From the NCBI GenBank assembly GCA_963779095.1, contig CAVZWU010000016.1, forward strand, positions 62,001 to 126,000: a DNA stretch of 64,000 nucleotides, in the 5' to 3' direction. A program made the position numbers and the translations under genes. Positions 38,357 to 47,109 of the stretch are shown one piece after another. The notes beneath the pieces were generated by a model. That model was not told the origin of the DNA. It saw only the letters and a program-made list of their open reading frames with translations, and did no database searches. This stretch comes from Roseiarcus sp963779095. GTDB lineage: Bacteria; Pseudomonadota; Alphaproteobacteria; Rhizobiales; Beijerinckiaceae. Position 1 is the stretch's first letter. The number at the start of each line of letters is the position of its first letter.

Positions 38357-39643
38357 TTAAAGCCATGCGCCGACGGCGTGGGCGATCTGGGCGCCGGCCT
38401 CGTAATACCCCTCCTTCGCCGCCGGCAGCGCGGGCGCGTCCGGCTCGGTGACCGGCAGCGGCAGATCTTTTTCGCTCAAAGTTCCCAGAACATGATCGGC
38501 GAGGATGCGCCCGAACACGGTGCCGGTGCCGATGCCCCGTCCGTTATAGCCGCAGAAGGTCACAACATTGGGCGCGAGGCGGTGGAAGCGCGGCAGCGCG
38601 TTCGCCGTCATGCCCATCATGCCGTACCATTGCGCCTCGAATTCAACCTTATCAATCTGTGAAAATGTCTTCCTGACCGCGCGCGCGGCCCAGGCGCGGT
38701 GGACCTCGAGGCCCGCGAGGCGCAAGGCGCCGATGCTACCGAACAAAAGCCGCCCCGCTCGGTCGAAGCGGAACGAGTTCATGATGAGGCGCGTGTCCCA
38801 GCAGCCCTCGCGGCCGGGGAGGATGGAGGCGGCCAGTTCAGGCGCGAGCGGACGCGTCGCGAAGTTGAAATAGGGCACGCGGACCTGCTCCCGCTTGCCC
38901 TGCGGCCAGGGCGAGCCCTCGGCGTAGGCGTCGGTCGCGACAACCACCCAGTCAGCGGCGACCGTCCCTTCGCCCGCCGTGAGCCGCCAGAGCTTGCCCG
39001 CCCGCTCGGCCGAGCGCACCGCGGTCAAGGTGTGGATTGTGGCGCCGGCGGCGATTGCTGCGCGGGCCAGTCCGCGCGCGTAAGCGAGCGGCTGGATGGT
39101 GCCCGCGCGCGAATCGAGCAGCGAGCCGGCGTAGATGTCGACGCCGATGCGCCGCGCCGTCTCCTCGCGACTGAGAACCTTCACTGGAGCCCCGCGCACG
39201 CTCCATTGCCGGGCGCGCTCCTCGATCTTGGCCAGGCCCGAGCTGCCGACGGCGCAGTGCAGCGTGCCATTCCTCACCAGTTCGCAGTCCATCCCATGCT
39301 TGTCGACCAGGGCGTAGACCGCGGCCGGGCCGCCGCCGAGCAGGCTCAGCAGCCGCTCGCCATAGTCCGAGCCGATCCTTTTCACGATCTCGTCGGGCGC
39401 GAGCCACAGGCCGGCGTTGACCAGGCCGACGTTGCGGCCCGCGCCGCCGAAGCCGATCTCGACCGCCTCGAGCGCAACGACCTTCACGCCAGCCTCGGCG
39501 AGGTGGAGCGCAGTCGAGAGCCCGGTATAGCCGCAGCCGACAATCGCGACGTCCGCCCGCACTTCGCCTTTCAGCGGCGGGGTCGGCGGCGCGGGTGGCG
39601 CCGTCATTTCCCAGAGGCCGTGCGAGAGCGGATCGTTTTGCAT
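38357..39643 (-). CDS. FAD-dependent oxidoreductase, DAO family
   Basis: A 428-residue D-amino-acid-oxidase-fold flavoprotein similar to PuuB/glycine oxidase types. The dinucleotide motif is VAIVGCGYTGLSTALHLAEAG near residue 31, followed by FGGAGRNVGLVNAG. The C-terminal FAD-contact segment is VTFCGYNGRGIGTGTVFGRILADHV. It probably oxidises an amine or amino acid and passes electrons to oxygen or quinone. It is divergent from the glutaryl-CoA dehydrogenase gene and the frame is intact. Confidence 0.88.
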   Translation of the reverse strand: MQNDPLSHGLWEMTAPPAPPTPPLKGEVRADVAIVGCGYTGLSTALHLAEAGVKVVALEAVEIGFGGAGRNVGLVNAGLWLAPDEIVKRIGSDYGERLLSLLGGGPAAVYALVDKHGMDCELVRNGTLHCAVGSSGLAKIEERARQWSVRGAPVKVLSREETARRIGVDIYAGSLLDSRAGTIQPLAYARGLARAAIAAGATIHTLTAVRSAERAGKLWRLTAGEGTVAADWVVVATDAYAEGSPWPQGKREQVRVPYFNFATRPLAPELAASILPGREGCWDTRLIMNSFRFDRAGRLLFGSIGALRLAGLEVHRAWAARAVRKTFSQIDKVEFEAQWYGMMGMTANALPRFHRLAPNVVTFCGYNGRGIGTGTVFGRILADHVLGTLSEKDLPLPVTEPDAPALPAAKEGYYEAGAQIAHAVGAWL

Positions 39644-39800
39644 GGGCGTTTATGAGGTCCTCGGCCTAACGGCCTGCGTCGCCAATGATAGGCGCAGCCC
39701 GGACCGGATTCCAATTTGGCCGCGAGGCGCAGCCCTCGACGTCTCGTTCGCCGGCCAATATAGATCGGCCAGGGCGGCAAAAACGATCGCGGATATTTCA

Positions 39801-41003
39801 ATGAGCGGTTTTCACGGACCTGATCTCGGGCCCTTTCAATGGGACGATCCGCTGCTCATCGAGGGCCAGCTCACCGAAGACGAGCGGATGATCCGCGACA
39901 CCGCGCGCGACTTCGCCGCGAGCGAGCTCGCGCCCCGAATCCAGAAGGCCTATCTCGAGGAGAAGACGGACCCGAAACTGTTCCGGCTGATGGGCGAAAA
40001 GGGCCTGCTCGGGGTGACGCTGCCGGAGGAGTTCGGCTGCGCCGGCGCGGGCTATGTCGCTTATGGTCTCGTTGCGCGCGAGGTCGAGCGGGTCGACTCG
40101 GGCTTCCGCTCGATGATGAGCGTGCAGTCTTCGCTGGTCATGTATCCGATCCACGCCTATGGCGACGCCGACCAGCACCGCAAATACCTGCCCGGACTTG
40201 CGCGCGGCGAGCTCATCGGCTGTTTTGGGCTCACCGAGCCGAACGCCGGCTCCGATCCCGGCGGCATGACGACACGGGCGGAAAAGATCGACGGCGGCTA
40301 TCGGCTGATCGGCTCGAAAATGTGGATCAGCAACGCGCCGATCGCCGACGTGTTCGTGGTCTGGGCGAGGTCGCGCGCGCATAACGACCAGATTCGTGGC
40401 TTCATCCTCGAAAAGGACATGAAAGGGCTCTCCGCCCCGAAGATCGAGGGCAAGCTCAGCTTGCGTGCTTCCGTCACCGGCGAGATCGTGCTCGACAATG
40501 TCGAAGCGCCCGAGAGCGCGCTCCTGCCGAATGTCGCGGGCCTCAAAGGTCCGTTCGGCTGCCTCAACCGCGCGCGCTACGGCATTTCCTGGGGCGCGAT
40601 GGGCGCGGCCGAGGATTGCTGGCACGCCGCCCGCCAGTACGGCCTCGACCGCAAGCAGTTCGGCCGGCCGCTCGCCCAGACCCAGCTCTTCCAGAAGAAG
40701 CTCGCCGACATGCAGACCAGGATCGCGCTCGGCCTCCAGGCGTCGTTGCGCGTGGGGCGGCTCATGGACGAGGGCGGCGCGGCGCCCGAGATGATCTCGC
40801 TCGTCAAACGCTCGAACTGCGGCGACGCGCTCGACATCGCAAGGGCCGCGCGCGACATGCACGGGGGCAACGGCATCCAGATCGAGTACAAGGTGATGCG
40901 CCACCTCTCGAATCTCGAGACGGTCAACACCTACGAAGGCACGCACGACGTTCACGCGCTGATCCTCGGGCGCGCCCAAACCGGCCTGCAGGCGTTCTTT
41001 TGA
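39801..41003 (+). CDS. gcdH: Glutaryl-CoA dehydrogenase
   Basis: An FAD acyl-CoA dehydrogenase that oxidatively decarboxylates glutaryl-CoA to crotonyl-CoA in lysine/tryptophan breakdown. The 400 residues start with DLGPFQWDDPLLIEGQLTEDE, a GcdH hallmark. CFGLTEPNAGSDPGGM, KMWISNAPIADVFVVWAR and RYGISWGAMGAAEDCW follow. The catalytic base region is NTYEGTHDVHALILGRAQTG with the family Glu. The frame extends upstream to 39642, but ATG 39801 gives the normal length. Its stop overlaps the CoA-transferase start. Confidence 0.92.
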   Translation: MSGFHGPDLGPFQWDDPLLIEGQLTEDERMIRDTARDFAASELAPRIQKAYLEEKTDPKLFRLMGEKGLLGVTLPEEFGCAGAGYVAYGLVAREVERVDSGFRSMMSVQSSLVMYPIHAYGDADQHRKYLPGLARGELIGCFGLTEPNAGSDPGGMTTRAEKIDGGYRLIGSKMWISNAPIADVFVVWARSRAHNDQIRGFILEKDMKGLSAPKIEGKLSLRASVTGEIVLDNVEAPESALLPNVAGLKGPFGCLNRARYGISWGAMGAAEDCWHAARQYGLDRKQFGRPLAQTQLFQKKLADMQTRIALGLQASLRVGRLMDEGGAAPEMISLVKRSNCGDALDIARAARDMHGGNGIQIEYKVMRHLSNLETVNTYEGTHDVHALILGRAQTGLQAFF

Positions 41004-42148
41004 CCGCGGCGCTCGCCGGCCTGCGCGTTCTCGAACTCGCGCGCGTGCTCGCAGGCCCGACCGCCGGGCAGACGCTCGCCGATCTCGGCGCCGACGTCAT
41101 CAAGGTCGAGAGCCCGGAGGGCGACGAGACGCGCGCCTGGGGACCGCCGTTCATCGAGACGGAAGGCGAGCGTGCGGCCGCCTATTTCCATTCCTGCAAT
41201 CGGGGAAAACGCTCGATCGTCGCCGATTTCACCACCGAGCGCGGGCGCGAGGTCGTGCGCCGCCTCGCGGCGCGCTCCGACGTATTGATCGAGAATTTCA
41301 AGGTCGGGGGCTTGAGGAAGTTCGGCCTCGATTACGAGAGCCTGAAAGCGCTCAATCCGCGGCTGATCTATTGCTCGGTGACCGGCTTCGGACAGACGGG
41401 CCCTTACGCGAAGCGCGCCGGCTACGACTTCCTCGTCCAGGGCATGTCGGGAATGATGAGCATTACCGGCGAGCCGGAAGGATCGCCGCAGAAGGCGGGC
41501 GTGGCGATCAGCGATCTGTTCACCGGACTTTATGGCGTGATCGCCATCGAGGCGGCTTTGATCGCGCGGGAGCAGACAGGACGCGGACAATATGTCGACC
41601 TTGCCTTGTTCGACTCGATGAGCGCGATGCTCGCCAACCAGGCGATGAACTATCTCGCGTCTGGGAAGTCGCCGAGGCGGATGGGCAACGCCCATGTCAA
41701 TCTCGCGCCCTATCAGACGCTGCCGGTCGCCGACGGATGGCTGATCATCGCGGTCGGCAATGACGGCCAGTTCGCGCGGCTCTGCGAAGTGCTGGGGCTC
41801 GAGGGAATGGCGCTTGACCCGCTTTTCGCGACCAACCCCGCGCGGGTGACGAACCGGGTCGAGATGGAGCGCGCGCTGGTCGAGAAAACGCGTCTGTGGA
41901 AGCGCGACGACCTGCTTGCGGCGCTCGAGAAGGCCGTCGTGCCGGCCGGCCCGATCAACACGATCGCGGATCTGTTCGCCGATCCGCAGTTCAAGGCGCG
42001 GGGCATGCGGATCGAGCCTGAGGGAACGCCTGGCCTTCGCAGTCCGATCCTGATGAGCGACAATCCGCTGGCGCTTGAGCGTCGTTCGCCGAGGCTCGGC
42101 GAGCACACGAACGAGATTCTGCGCGAGATCGGACTGGAGGAGGGCTGA
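41000..42148 (+). CDS. CaiB/BaiF family CoA transferase
   Basis: A class III CoA transferase of 382 residues. It begins LAGLRVLELARVLAGPTAGQTLADLGADVIKVESPEGDE, with the catalytic Asp near SVTGFGQTGPYAKRAGYDFLVQGMSG. EQTGRGQYVDLALFDSM and VPAGPINTIADLFADPQF follow. The start is a TTG at 41000 overlapping the gcdH stop (TTGA). The pairing with gcdH suggests it activates glutarate to glutaryl-CoA; this is inference from context and from similar pairs in other bacteria. Confidence 0.9.
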   Translation: MTAALAGLRVLELARVLAGPTAGQTLADLGADVIKVESPEGDETRAWGPPFIETEGERAAAYFHSCNRGKRSIVADFTTERGREVVRRLAARSDVLIENFKVGGLRKFGLDYESLKALNPRLIYCSVTGFGQTGPYAKRAGYDFLVQGMSGMMSITGEPEGSPQKAGVAISDLFTGLYGVIAIEAALIAREQTGRGQYVDLALFDSMSAMLANQAMNYLASGKSPRRMGNAHVNLAPYQTLPVADGWLIIAVGNDGQFARLCEVLGLEGMALDPLFATNPARVTNRVEMERALVEKTRLWKRDDLLAALEKAVVPAGPINTIADLFADPQFKARGMRIEPEGTPGLRSPILMSDNPLALERRSPRLGEHTNEILREIGLEEG

Positions 42149-42166
42149 CTGTCCCCGGCGGCGGGG

Positions 42167-42454
42167 TCATAGAAGAGCATCGTAGTCGCGCGCGCCATGC
42201 AACACGCGAATCACGAACACCTGTTCCCCGGTCACCCGGTAGAAGATCTGATAGGCGCCATAGACCCGACGTCGTACGCCCTTTGCCTCGTAGCGTCGCA
42301 CAATCGAATAGCCAAGCGGCGTCGAGGAGAGTTCCGCGCACGCTTTCGCGAGCTCCCTCACAAAGGTGGCGGCGCGAAGCGGATTATCCCGCGCGATATA
42401 GTCGCCGATCGCGCTCAGGTCTTTCCTCGCCTCCGAGGAAAGGCGAACCCTCAT
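42167..42454 (-). CDS. parE: ParE/RelE-type toxin
   Basis: A 95-residue toxin of the RelE/ParE superfamily. The sequence begins MRVRLSSEARKDLSAIGDYIARDNP and ends YQIFYRVTGEQVFVIRVLHGARDY, the standard pattern. It overlaps the antitoxin stop by four bases. ParE toxins poison gyrase, whereas RelE toxins cleave mRNA. The CopG/ParD-type partner favours ParE. Confidence 0.9.
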   Translation of the reverse strand: MRVRLSSEARKDLSAIGDYIARDNPLRAATFVRELAKACAELSSTPLGYSIVRRYEAKGVRRRVYGAYQIFYRVTGEQVFVIRVLHGARDYDALL

Positions 42455-42705
42455 GTCGTCGGGCCGTCGCCCGGGTAACGGCGCATGAGCTCGTCAAGCA
42501 CGTCCTCAAGCTCATACGTGCGTCCGGCGTCGATGTCGGCGAGGCCGCGCTCGAGCGCTGCGTCAAGCAAAGCCAAACGCTTCTCGCGCTCCTCGACAAG
42601 ACGGACGCCCTCTCGAAGGACCTCGCTTTTCGAGCCGTAGCGGCCGGATTCCACAAGCTTCGCGACGAAACTTTCAAGCTGGGCGCCGAGATCAGCGCTG
42701 ATCAT
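42451..42705 (-). CDS. parD: ParD-type antitoxin
   Basis: An 84-residue ribbon-helix-helix antitoxin. It reads MISADLGAQLESFVAKLVESGRYGSKSEVLREGVRLVEERE, the DNA-binding RHH region, then a flexible acidic tail that wraps the toxin. The start is ATG 42705 with GGAGCAGAC upstream; the frame to 42804 is not family-like. It precedes and overlaps parE, the usual autoregulated order. Confidence 0.9.
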   Translation of the reverse strand: MISADLGAQLESFVAKLVESGRYGSKSEVLREGVRLVEEREKRLALLDAALERGLADIDAGRTYELEDVLDELMRRYPGDGPTT

Positions 42706-42864
42706 GTCTGCTCCAGAGTTTGAAACTTCATAATAGTTATTGGCGTGTCGGCTGCAAGCGATGAGCCTTGACTTCGATCGGCAAGGACCCGGCCGAAGAC
42801 GCACTGGCGCAGCGGTGGCGCGAGCGCCGCTTGACGGCGCCCGGCTGCGGGCGGCAAATCGGCC

Positions 42865-43485
42865 ATGAGCAAGTCAGAGATGAGCGCGATTCGAAACGTC
42901 TGCGTCTATTGCGGGTCGGGTAACGGCCACGACGCGCAATTTGGCGACGCGGCCGAAGAGCTTGGGCGCGCGCTGGCGGCCGCGGACGTCGGCCTCGTCT
43001 ACGGCGGCGGCGGCGAGGGGCTGATGGGCCGTCTCGCCCGTTCCACGCTGGCGGCTGGCGGCTATGTAACCGGGATCATCCCGAATTTCCTCGTGCGCAA
43101 AGAGCACGCGCTGACCGCGGCGCAGGAGATGGTCGTGGTCGAGACCATGCATGAGCGCAAGCAGGCGATGTTCGACCGCGTCGACGCGTTTGTCGCCTTG
43201 CCGGGCGGGGCCGGCACGCTGGAAGAACTGGTCGAGCAATTGACCTGGGCGCAGCTCAATCGCCACGTGAAGCCGATCCTTCTTGCCGATATCGGCGGCT
43301 TCTGGCGCCCGCTGCTGGCCCTGTTCGCCCATATGCGCATCAAAGGCTTCATCCGCGAAGGCTTCGACCTGCGCTACCTGGTGGCGGAGCGAATTGAGGA
43401 CGTGCTGCCGATGCTGCGCGCCGCGGCGGAGCGCCGCTCAGCCGAGCGCGAGCCTCAGGACGCCGTATCCCCTCGCGACATGTAA
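42865..43485 (+). CDS. LOG-family protein (cytokinin riboside monophosphate phosphoribohydrolase-like)
   Basis: A TIGR00730-type Rossmann-like hydrolase of 206 residues that in relatives cleaves nucleoside 5'-monophosphates. It shows NVCVYCGSGNG, LVYGGGGEGLMGRLA, the MHERKQAMFDRVDAFVALPGG segment and the signature PGGAGTLEE with QLTWAQLN. ATG 42880 (MSAIRNVC) is an alternative start. The frame is intact. Confidence 0.9.
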   Translation: MSKSEMSAIRNVCVYCGSGNGHDAQFGDAAEELGRALAAADVGLVYGGGGEGLMGRLARSTLAAGGYVTGIIPNFLVRKEHALTAAQEMVVVETMHERKQAMFDRVDAFVALPGGAGTLEELVEQLTWAQLNRHVKPILLADIGGFWRPLLALFAHMRIKGFIREGFDLRYLVAERIEDVLPMLRAAAERRSAEREPQDAVSPRDM

Positions 43486-43531
43486 TGGCGATGCGTTGAG
43501 AGCGGCGGAGCGCAAGCGCGGGAGGCGATTG

Positions 43532-43900
43532 ATGACGAGATCGACATTTTTCCTGGCGCTGGCCGCGGCGCTCTGCGGCCTTATCACGACGCCGGCGCTT
43601 GCCCAGAATGCGGCGCCTACCAAGCTTAGGGCGAAGACGCCGGACACCGCGCCCACGGCCACGGTCATGGTGACAAACGCGCGCAAGACCGATCTCGTTC
43701 AGCTGCAGGCGGCCGAGAGCGGCTCACCGAACTGGAAGAAGGTGCTGGGCCCGCTGAAAGCTGGCAAACAAGCCCCGGCTCAAGTGCCGCGGCCTTTCAA
43801 CTGCCGCATCGACTTGCACGGAACCTTCGCCGACGGTCAGGCGATGGACGCTTCCGACGTCGATGTCTGCACGCAGAAGACGCTGAACCTGACCGATTGA
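43532..43900 (+). CDS. Small secreted protein
   Basis: 122 residues with a clear Sec signal peptide (STFFLALAAALCGLITTPALAQNA). The mature domain contains TATVMVTNARKTDLVQLQAAESG, with single cysteines in FNCRID and DVCTQKT. GGGAGG lies seven bases before the ATG. The final codons match a 21-base sequence repeated 3.2 kb downstream beyond the AT-rich island. The family is not recognised. Confidence 0.7.
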   Translation: MTRSTFFLALAAALCGLITTPALAQNAAPTKLRAKTPDTAPTATVMVTNARKTDLVQLQAAESGSPNWKKVLGPLKAGKQAPAQVPRPFNCRIDLHGTFADGQAMDASDVDVCTQKTLNLTD

Positions 43901-43902
43901 AG
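43882..43902 (+). repeat. Left copy of 21-bp direct repeat flanking the AT-rich island
   Basis: The bases GCTGAACCTGACC-GATTGAAG span the stop codon of the secreted-protein gene. They recur at 47110-47130 with one C/T difference (20 of 21 identical). The AT-rich split gene and both IS copies lie between them, so this may be a duplicated target or attachment sequence. Confidence 0.5.
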
Positions 43903-43930
43903 AACGCCCCTCGGCGTGCAAAAAGGTGTT

Positions 43931-44247
43931 TCATATTGCGGGTCTACAAGAATAGTACATAGTTGAAATATTTGGCGGAAGCGGAAGAACTCGTATCGGA
44001 AAAGAAGAAGCCGGTCCGCTACCTATACCAGAAGCCGACCTCTCAATCCATGACCCTCTGCACACCATAAAGCGGGAGTGTTCGTCTCTATCAAAAAATT
44101 TAATTACGGGACACCACACTATTACGTTATGTTTACTTATATTCAGCCGTCCCGTGTTAATATACACAACTACTCCGACCGATTTCCCCGCCTCGATCAC
44201 TATTGGATGCGATGGTGCGACAACTCCATCGATCATATAATGATAAG
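43931..44247 (-). pseudogene. Split membrane-protein gene, 3' fragment
   Basis: This is the last third of a gene interrupted by two IS elements. It contributes 105 residues including MIDGVVAPSHPIVIEAGKSVGVVVYINTG and a C-terminal VLPLPPNISTMYYSC, ending at the stop at 43931. It continues in frame from the middle fragment (45349-45579) once the first IS copy and one GATTGTAG duplicate are removed. It is much more AT-rich than the flanking genes. Confidence 0.85.
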
Positions 44248-44255
44248 GATTGTAG

Positions 44256-45348
44256 CGTGCCTATCCGGTTGACTCAGACACCCACTAGGGCTAGTAGCCG
44301 CAGTTATGGCGGCTTTGGACATTCACCAGCGGGACGATCTGGCTTTTCCCCAATCGCTCCCCGAATTTCAGAAGCTGTTTCCTAATGACGCGGCGTGTGC
44401 TGTCTATCTTGGGCGCGCGCGTTGGCCTGACGGTTTTGTCTGCTCGCATTGCGGCGTGATTGGTGAACCCTTCCGCATTGCAACCCGACCCGGTGTTCTG
44501 GAATGCCGCGCGTGTCGACGCCAAACCGGCCTCTTGGCCGGCACGGTCATGGAGCGCAGTCATACGCCGCTTAGCGTCTGGTTCTGGGCCGCGTATCTCG
44601 TCGCCAGCCAGACGCCGGGCATGTCGGCGGTTCAGTTTCAGCGGCAACTTGGGCTGACACGATACGAAACTGCGTTTGGCATCCTTCACAAACTGCGCGC
44701 CGGCATGGTGCGGCCGGACCAGGATCGTATCGGTGGTCGGGCGAAAGAGCATGTCGAGGTCGATGAGACCTGGGTCGGTGGAAGGACGCGCGGCGATGGC
44801 CGAGGCATCCACCACAAAACATTGGTGTCCGCCGCTGTCGAGGTTCGCCATCGCAAGCCGGGGACGGCGCAAGACAAGCGCAGGGACGGTCGCTATGCCG
44901 GTCGTGTGCGATTGGCCATCGTCGCCGACCGCAGCGCCGATTCCTTGTGCGGCTTTGTCGAGAACGCCGTCATGCCAGCCTCGCTGATCGTCACCGACGA
45001 TTGGAGCGGCTACGTCAGCTTGCGTAAGCGGGGCTACGACCATCATCCGATTGCCGAAAGCGGCGATCCCGAAATTGCCGAACAGTTCATGCCGATGATT
45101 CATCTCGTCTTCTCCAATTTGAAGACCTGGCTCAACGGCATCCACCACGGCGTGAGCGCCAAGCATCTACAAGCTTACCTCAACGAATTCACGTTCCGCT
45201 TCAACCGGCGCTTCTACCCGTTCAACGCCTTCCGCTCGCTGCTCGGCATCGCGGGCGACGTCGAGGCGCCAACCTATGCCCAGCTTTAATTCGGGAGAAT
45301 GGGTCCACCCTACATATGGTGGGTGTCTGCCTTAACCGGATAGGCACG
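44256..45348 (+). mobile_element. IS1595-family insertion sequence, copy 1
   Basis: A 1,093-bp element with terminal inverted repeats. The first 30 bases start CGTGCCTATCCGGTT, and 27 of the 30 match the reverse complement of the other end. A perfect 8-bp target duplication, GATTGTAG, lies at 44248-44255 and 45349-45356. It encodes one intact transposase. The transposase is identical in protein sequence to that of the inverted copy 2, and the element length is the same, so transposition was recent. Confidence 0.93.
44306..45289 (+). CDS. IS1595-family transposase, copy 1
   Basis: 327 residues. An N-terminal zinc ribbon (CSHCG near residue 47 and CRACRRQT near 73) binds DNA. The ISXO2-like catalytic domain has VEVDETWVGG, then IVTDDWSGY, then a C-terminal HHGVSAKHLQAYLNEFTFRFNRR carrying the last catalytic residues. 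The start ATG is 50 bases inside the element. The gene is intact. The open minus-strand frame opposite it is a shadow. Confidence 0.93.
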   Translation: MAALDIHQRDDLAFPQSLPEFQKLFPNDAACAVYLGRARWPDGFVCSHCGVIGEPFRIATRPGVLECRACRRQTGLLAGTVMERSHTPLSVWFWAAYLVASQTPGMSAVQFQRQLGLTRYETAFGILHKLRAGMVRPDQDRIGGRAKEHVEVDETWVGGRTRGDGRGIHHKTLVSAAVEVRHRKPGTAQDKRRDGRYAGRVRLAIVADRSADSLCGFVENAVMPASLIVTDDWSGYVSLRKRGYDHHPIAESGDPEIAEQFMPMIHLVFSNLKTWLNGIHHGVSAKHLQAYLNEFTFRFNRRFYPFNAFRSLLGIAGDVEAPTYAQL

Positions 45349-45579
45349 GATTGTAGTAAGAAAAATCAATATCCTTTTCTTTAGCCATACTGCTGATAAA
45401 GTGTGGATTTATATTTAATCCAGTTTGATACAGACCAGCCGTCGCCGAAATATCTGGATCGTCACAAATTGCATCACTTGCTTCTAATTTTTTAGCGATG
45501 TCATCAAACTGAAGAATTATTAAAGAGATGTTATCAATAACCGCTCCAACATTTCCTCTGTTATTAAAGAAAATTCTAG
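45349..45579 (-). pseudogene. Split membrane-protein gene, middle fragment
   Basis: The 231 bases between the two IS copies (45349-45356 being one copy of the GATTGTAG duplicate) supply 77 codons in the restored frame. They read RIFFNNRGNVGAVIDN, then LQFDDIAKKLEASDAI, and end DIDFSYYN. There is no stop codon in the joined frame. Strongly AT-rich. Confidence 0.85.
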
Positions 45580-45587
45580 TTTCATTC

Positions 45588-46680
45588 CGTGCCTATCCGG
45601 TTAAGGCAGACACCCACCATATGTAGGGTGGACCCATTCTCCCGAATTAAAGCTGGGCATAGGTTGGCGCCTCGACGTCGCCCGCGATGCCGAGCAGCGA
45701 GCGGAAGGCGTTGAACGGGTAGAAGCGCCGGTTGAAGCGGAACGTGAATTCGTTGAGGTAAGCTTGTAGATGCTTGGCGCTCACGCCGTGGTGGATGCCG
45801 TTGAGCCAGGTCTTCAAATTGGAGAAGACGAGATGAATCATCGGCATGAACTGTTCGGCAATTTCGGGATCGCCGCTTTCGGCAATCGGATGATGGTCGT
45901 AGCCCCGCTTACGCAAGCTGACGTAGCCGCTCCAATCGTCGGTGACGATCAGCGAGGCTGGCATGACGGCGTTCTCGACAAAGCCGCACAAGGAATCGGC
46001 GCTGCGGTCGGCGACGATGGCCAATCGCACACGACCGGCATAGCGACCGTCCCTGCGCTTGTCTTGCGCCGTCCCCGGCTTGCGATGGCGAACCTCGACA
46101 GCGGCGGACACCAATGTTTTGTGGTGGATGCCTCGGCCATCGCCGCGCGTCCTTCCACCGACCCAGGTCTCATCGACCTCGACATGCTCTTTCGCCCGAC
46201 CACCGATACGATCCTGGTCCGGCCGCACCATGCCGGCGCGCAGTTTGTGAAGGATGCCAAACGCAGTTTCGTATCGTGTCAGCCCAAGTTGCCGCTGAAA
46301 CTGAACCGCCGACATGCCCGGCGTCTGGCTGGCGACGAGATACGCGGCCCAGAACCAGACGCTAAGCGGCGTATGACTGCGCTCCATGACCGTGCCGGCC
46401 AAGAGGCCGGTTTGGCGTCGACACGCGCGGCATTCCAGAACACCGGGTCGGGTTGCAATGCGGAAGGGTTCACCAATCACGCCGCAATGCGAGCAGACAA
46501 AACCGTCAGGCCAACGCGCGCGCCCAAGATAGACAGCACACGCCGCGTCATTAGGAAACAGCTTCTGAAATTCGGGGAGCGATTGGGGAAAAGCCAGATC
46601 GTCCCGCTGGTGAATGTCCAAAGCCGCCATAACTGCGGCTACTAGCCCTAGTGGGTGTCTGAGTCAACCGGATAGGCACG
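45588..46680 (-). mobile_element. IS1595-family insertion sequence, copy 2 (inverted)
   Basis: A second 1,093-bp element with the same ends as copy 1 and the opposite orientation. Its 8-bp target duplication TTTCATTC is perfect, at 45580-45587 and 46681-46688. The different duplicates show two independent insertion events rather than one inversion. The two copies face outward to each other's 3' ends across 239 bases. Confidence 0.93.
45647..46630 (-). CDS. IS1595-family transposase, copy 2
   Basis: 327 residues with a protein sequence identical to the copy 1 transposase, including the CSHCG/CRACR zinc ribbon and the VEVDETWVGG and IVTDDWSGY catalytic blocks. Intact. The two copies are direct templates for intramolecular recombination or hairpin formation. 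Confidence 0.93.
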   Translation of the reverse strand: MAALDIHQRDDLAFPQSLPEFQKLFPNDAACAVYLGRARWPDGFVCSHCGVIGEPFRIATRPGVLECRACRRQTGLLAGTVMERSHTPLSVWFWAAYLVASQTPGMSAVQFQRQLGLTRYETAFGILHKLRAGMVRPDQDRIGGRAKEHVEVDETWVGGRTRGDGRGIHHKTLVSAAVEVRHRKPGTAQDKRRDGRYAGRVRLAIVADRSADSLCGFVENAVMPASLIVTDDWSGYVSLRKRGYDHHPIAESGDPEIAEQFMPMIHLVFSNLKTWLNGIHHGVSAKHLQAYLNEFTFRFNRRFYPFNAFRSLLGIAGDVEAPTYAQL

Positions 46681-47014
46681 TTTCATTCATCTCTCCGCTC
46701 ATATTTGAAGAATTGTTCAGCATGAATGACGCAATCAAGTCTTCTGGTTGTATATTTTCCCTTTTATATTGTTCTACAACGGCTCTGCCTCCAATAAATC
46801 CTATGAGAACTAATAAGGTTCCGATGGCTGCAAAACGCAACATCCAAGGATATTTACTGGAAAATTCTGATCGCCAAATAATGTCAATGGCTGCTCCGCT
46901 CGCGATCACAATGACGATAACTTGCGCGATCCAGTTCATTGGGATCGCCCAAACGGCGCACGATCCAATAAGAGCCGTGCGGGATAGCATCTCTTCCCGC
47001 TTAAGCACAGCCAC
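46681..47014 (-). pseudogene. Split membrane-protein gene, 5' fragment
   Basis: This is the N-terminal part of the IS-interrupted gene. The proposed start is GTG 47014, with GGAGAG eight bases upstream; ATG 46990 is an alternative. It encodes two transmembrane helices (WIAQVIVIVIASGAAIDII and FAAIGTLLVLIGFIGG) and a short linker to MSGEMNET. Joining 47014-46681, 45579-45349 and 44247-43931 gives 882 bases, 294 codons including the stop, with no internal stop. The intact product would be a 293-residue membrane protein with a C-terminal beta-rich domain. The family is not recognised. In its present state it cannot be made full length. Confidence 0.88.
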
Positions 47015-47109
47015 TAAGTTGCTCTCCTTCGCTTCTGAGCATGCGGAGGGGTGAAAGTCCAAAACAGACTTGGCGGTGACCAGGAATGGTCGAATCGGCC
47101 CCTTGGGAA

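Noticed and set aside
44291..45166. 291-codon frame antisense to the transposase
   Set aside because: It appears identically in both IS copies because it mirrors the transposase gene; no start signal or family.
44256..46680. Classical composite transposon made of two IS copies carrying cargo
   Set aside because: Each copy has its own different target duplication and the 239-base centre is part of the interrupted gene, so two independent insertions explain it better.
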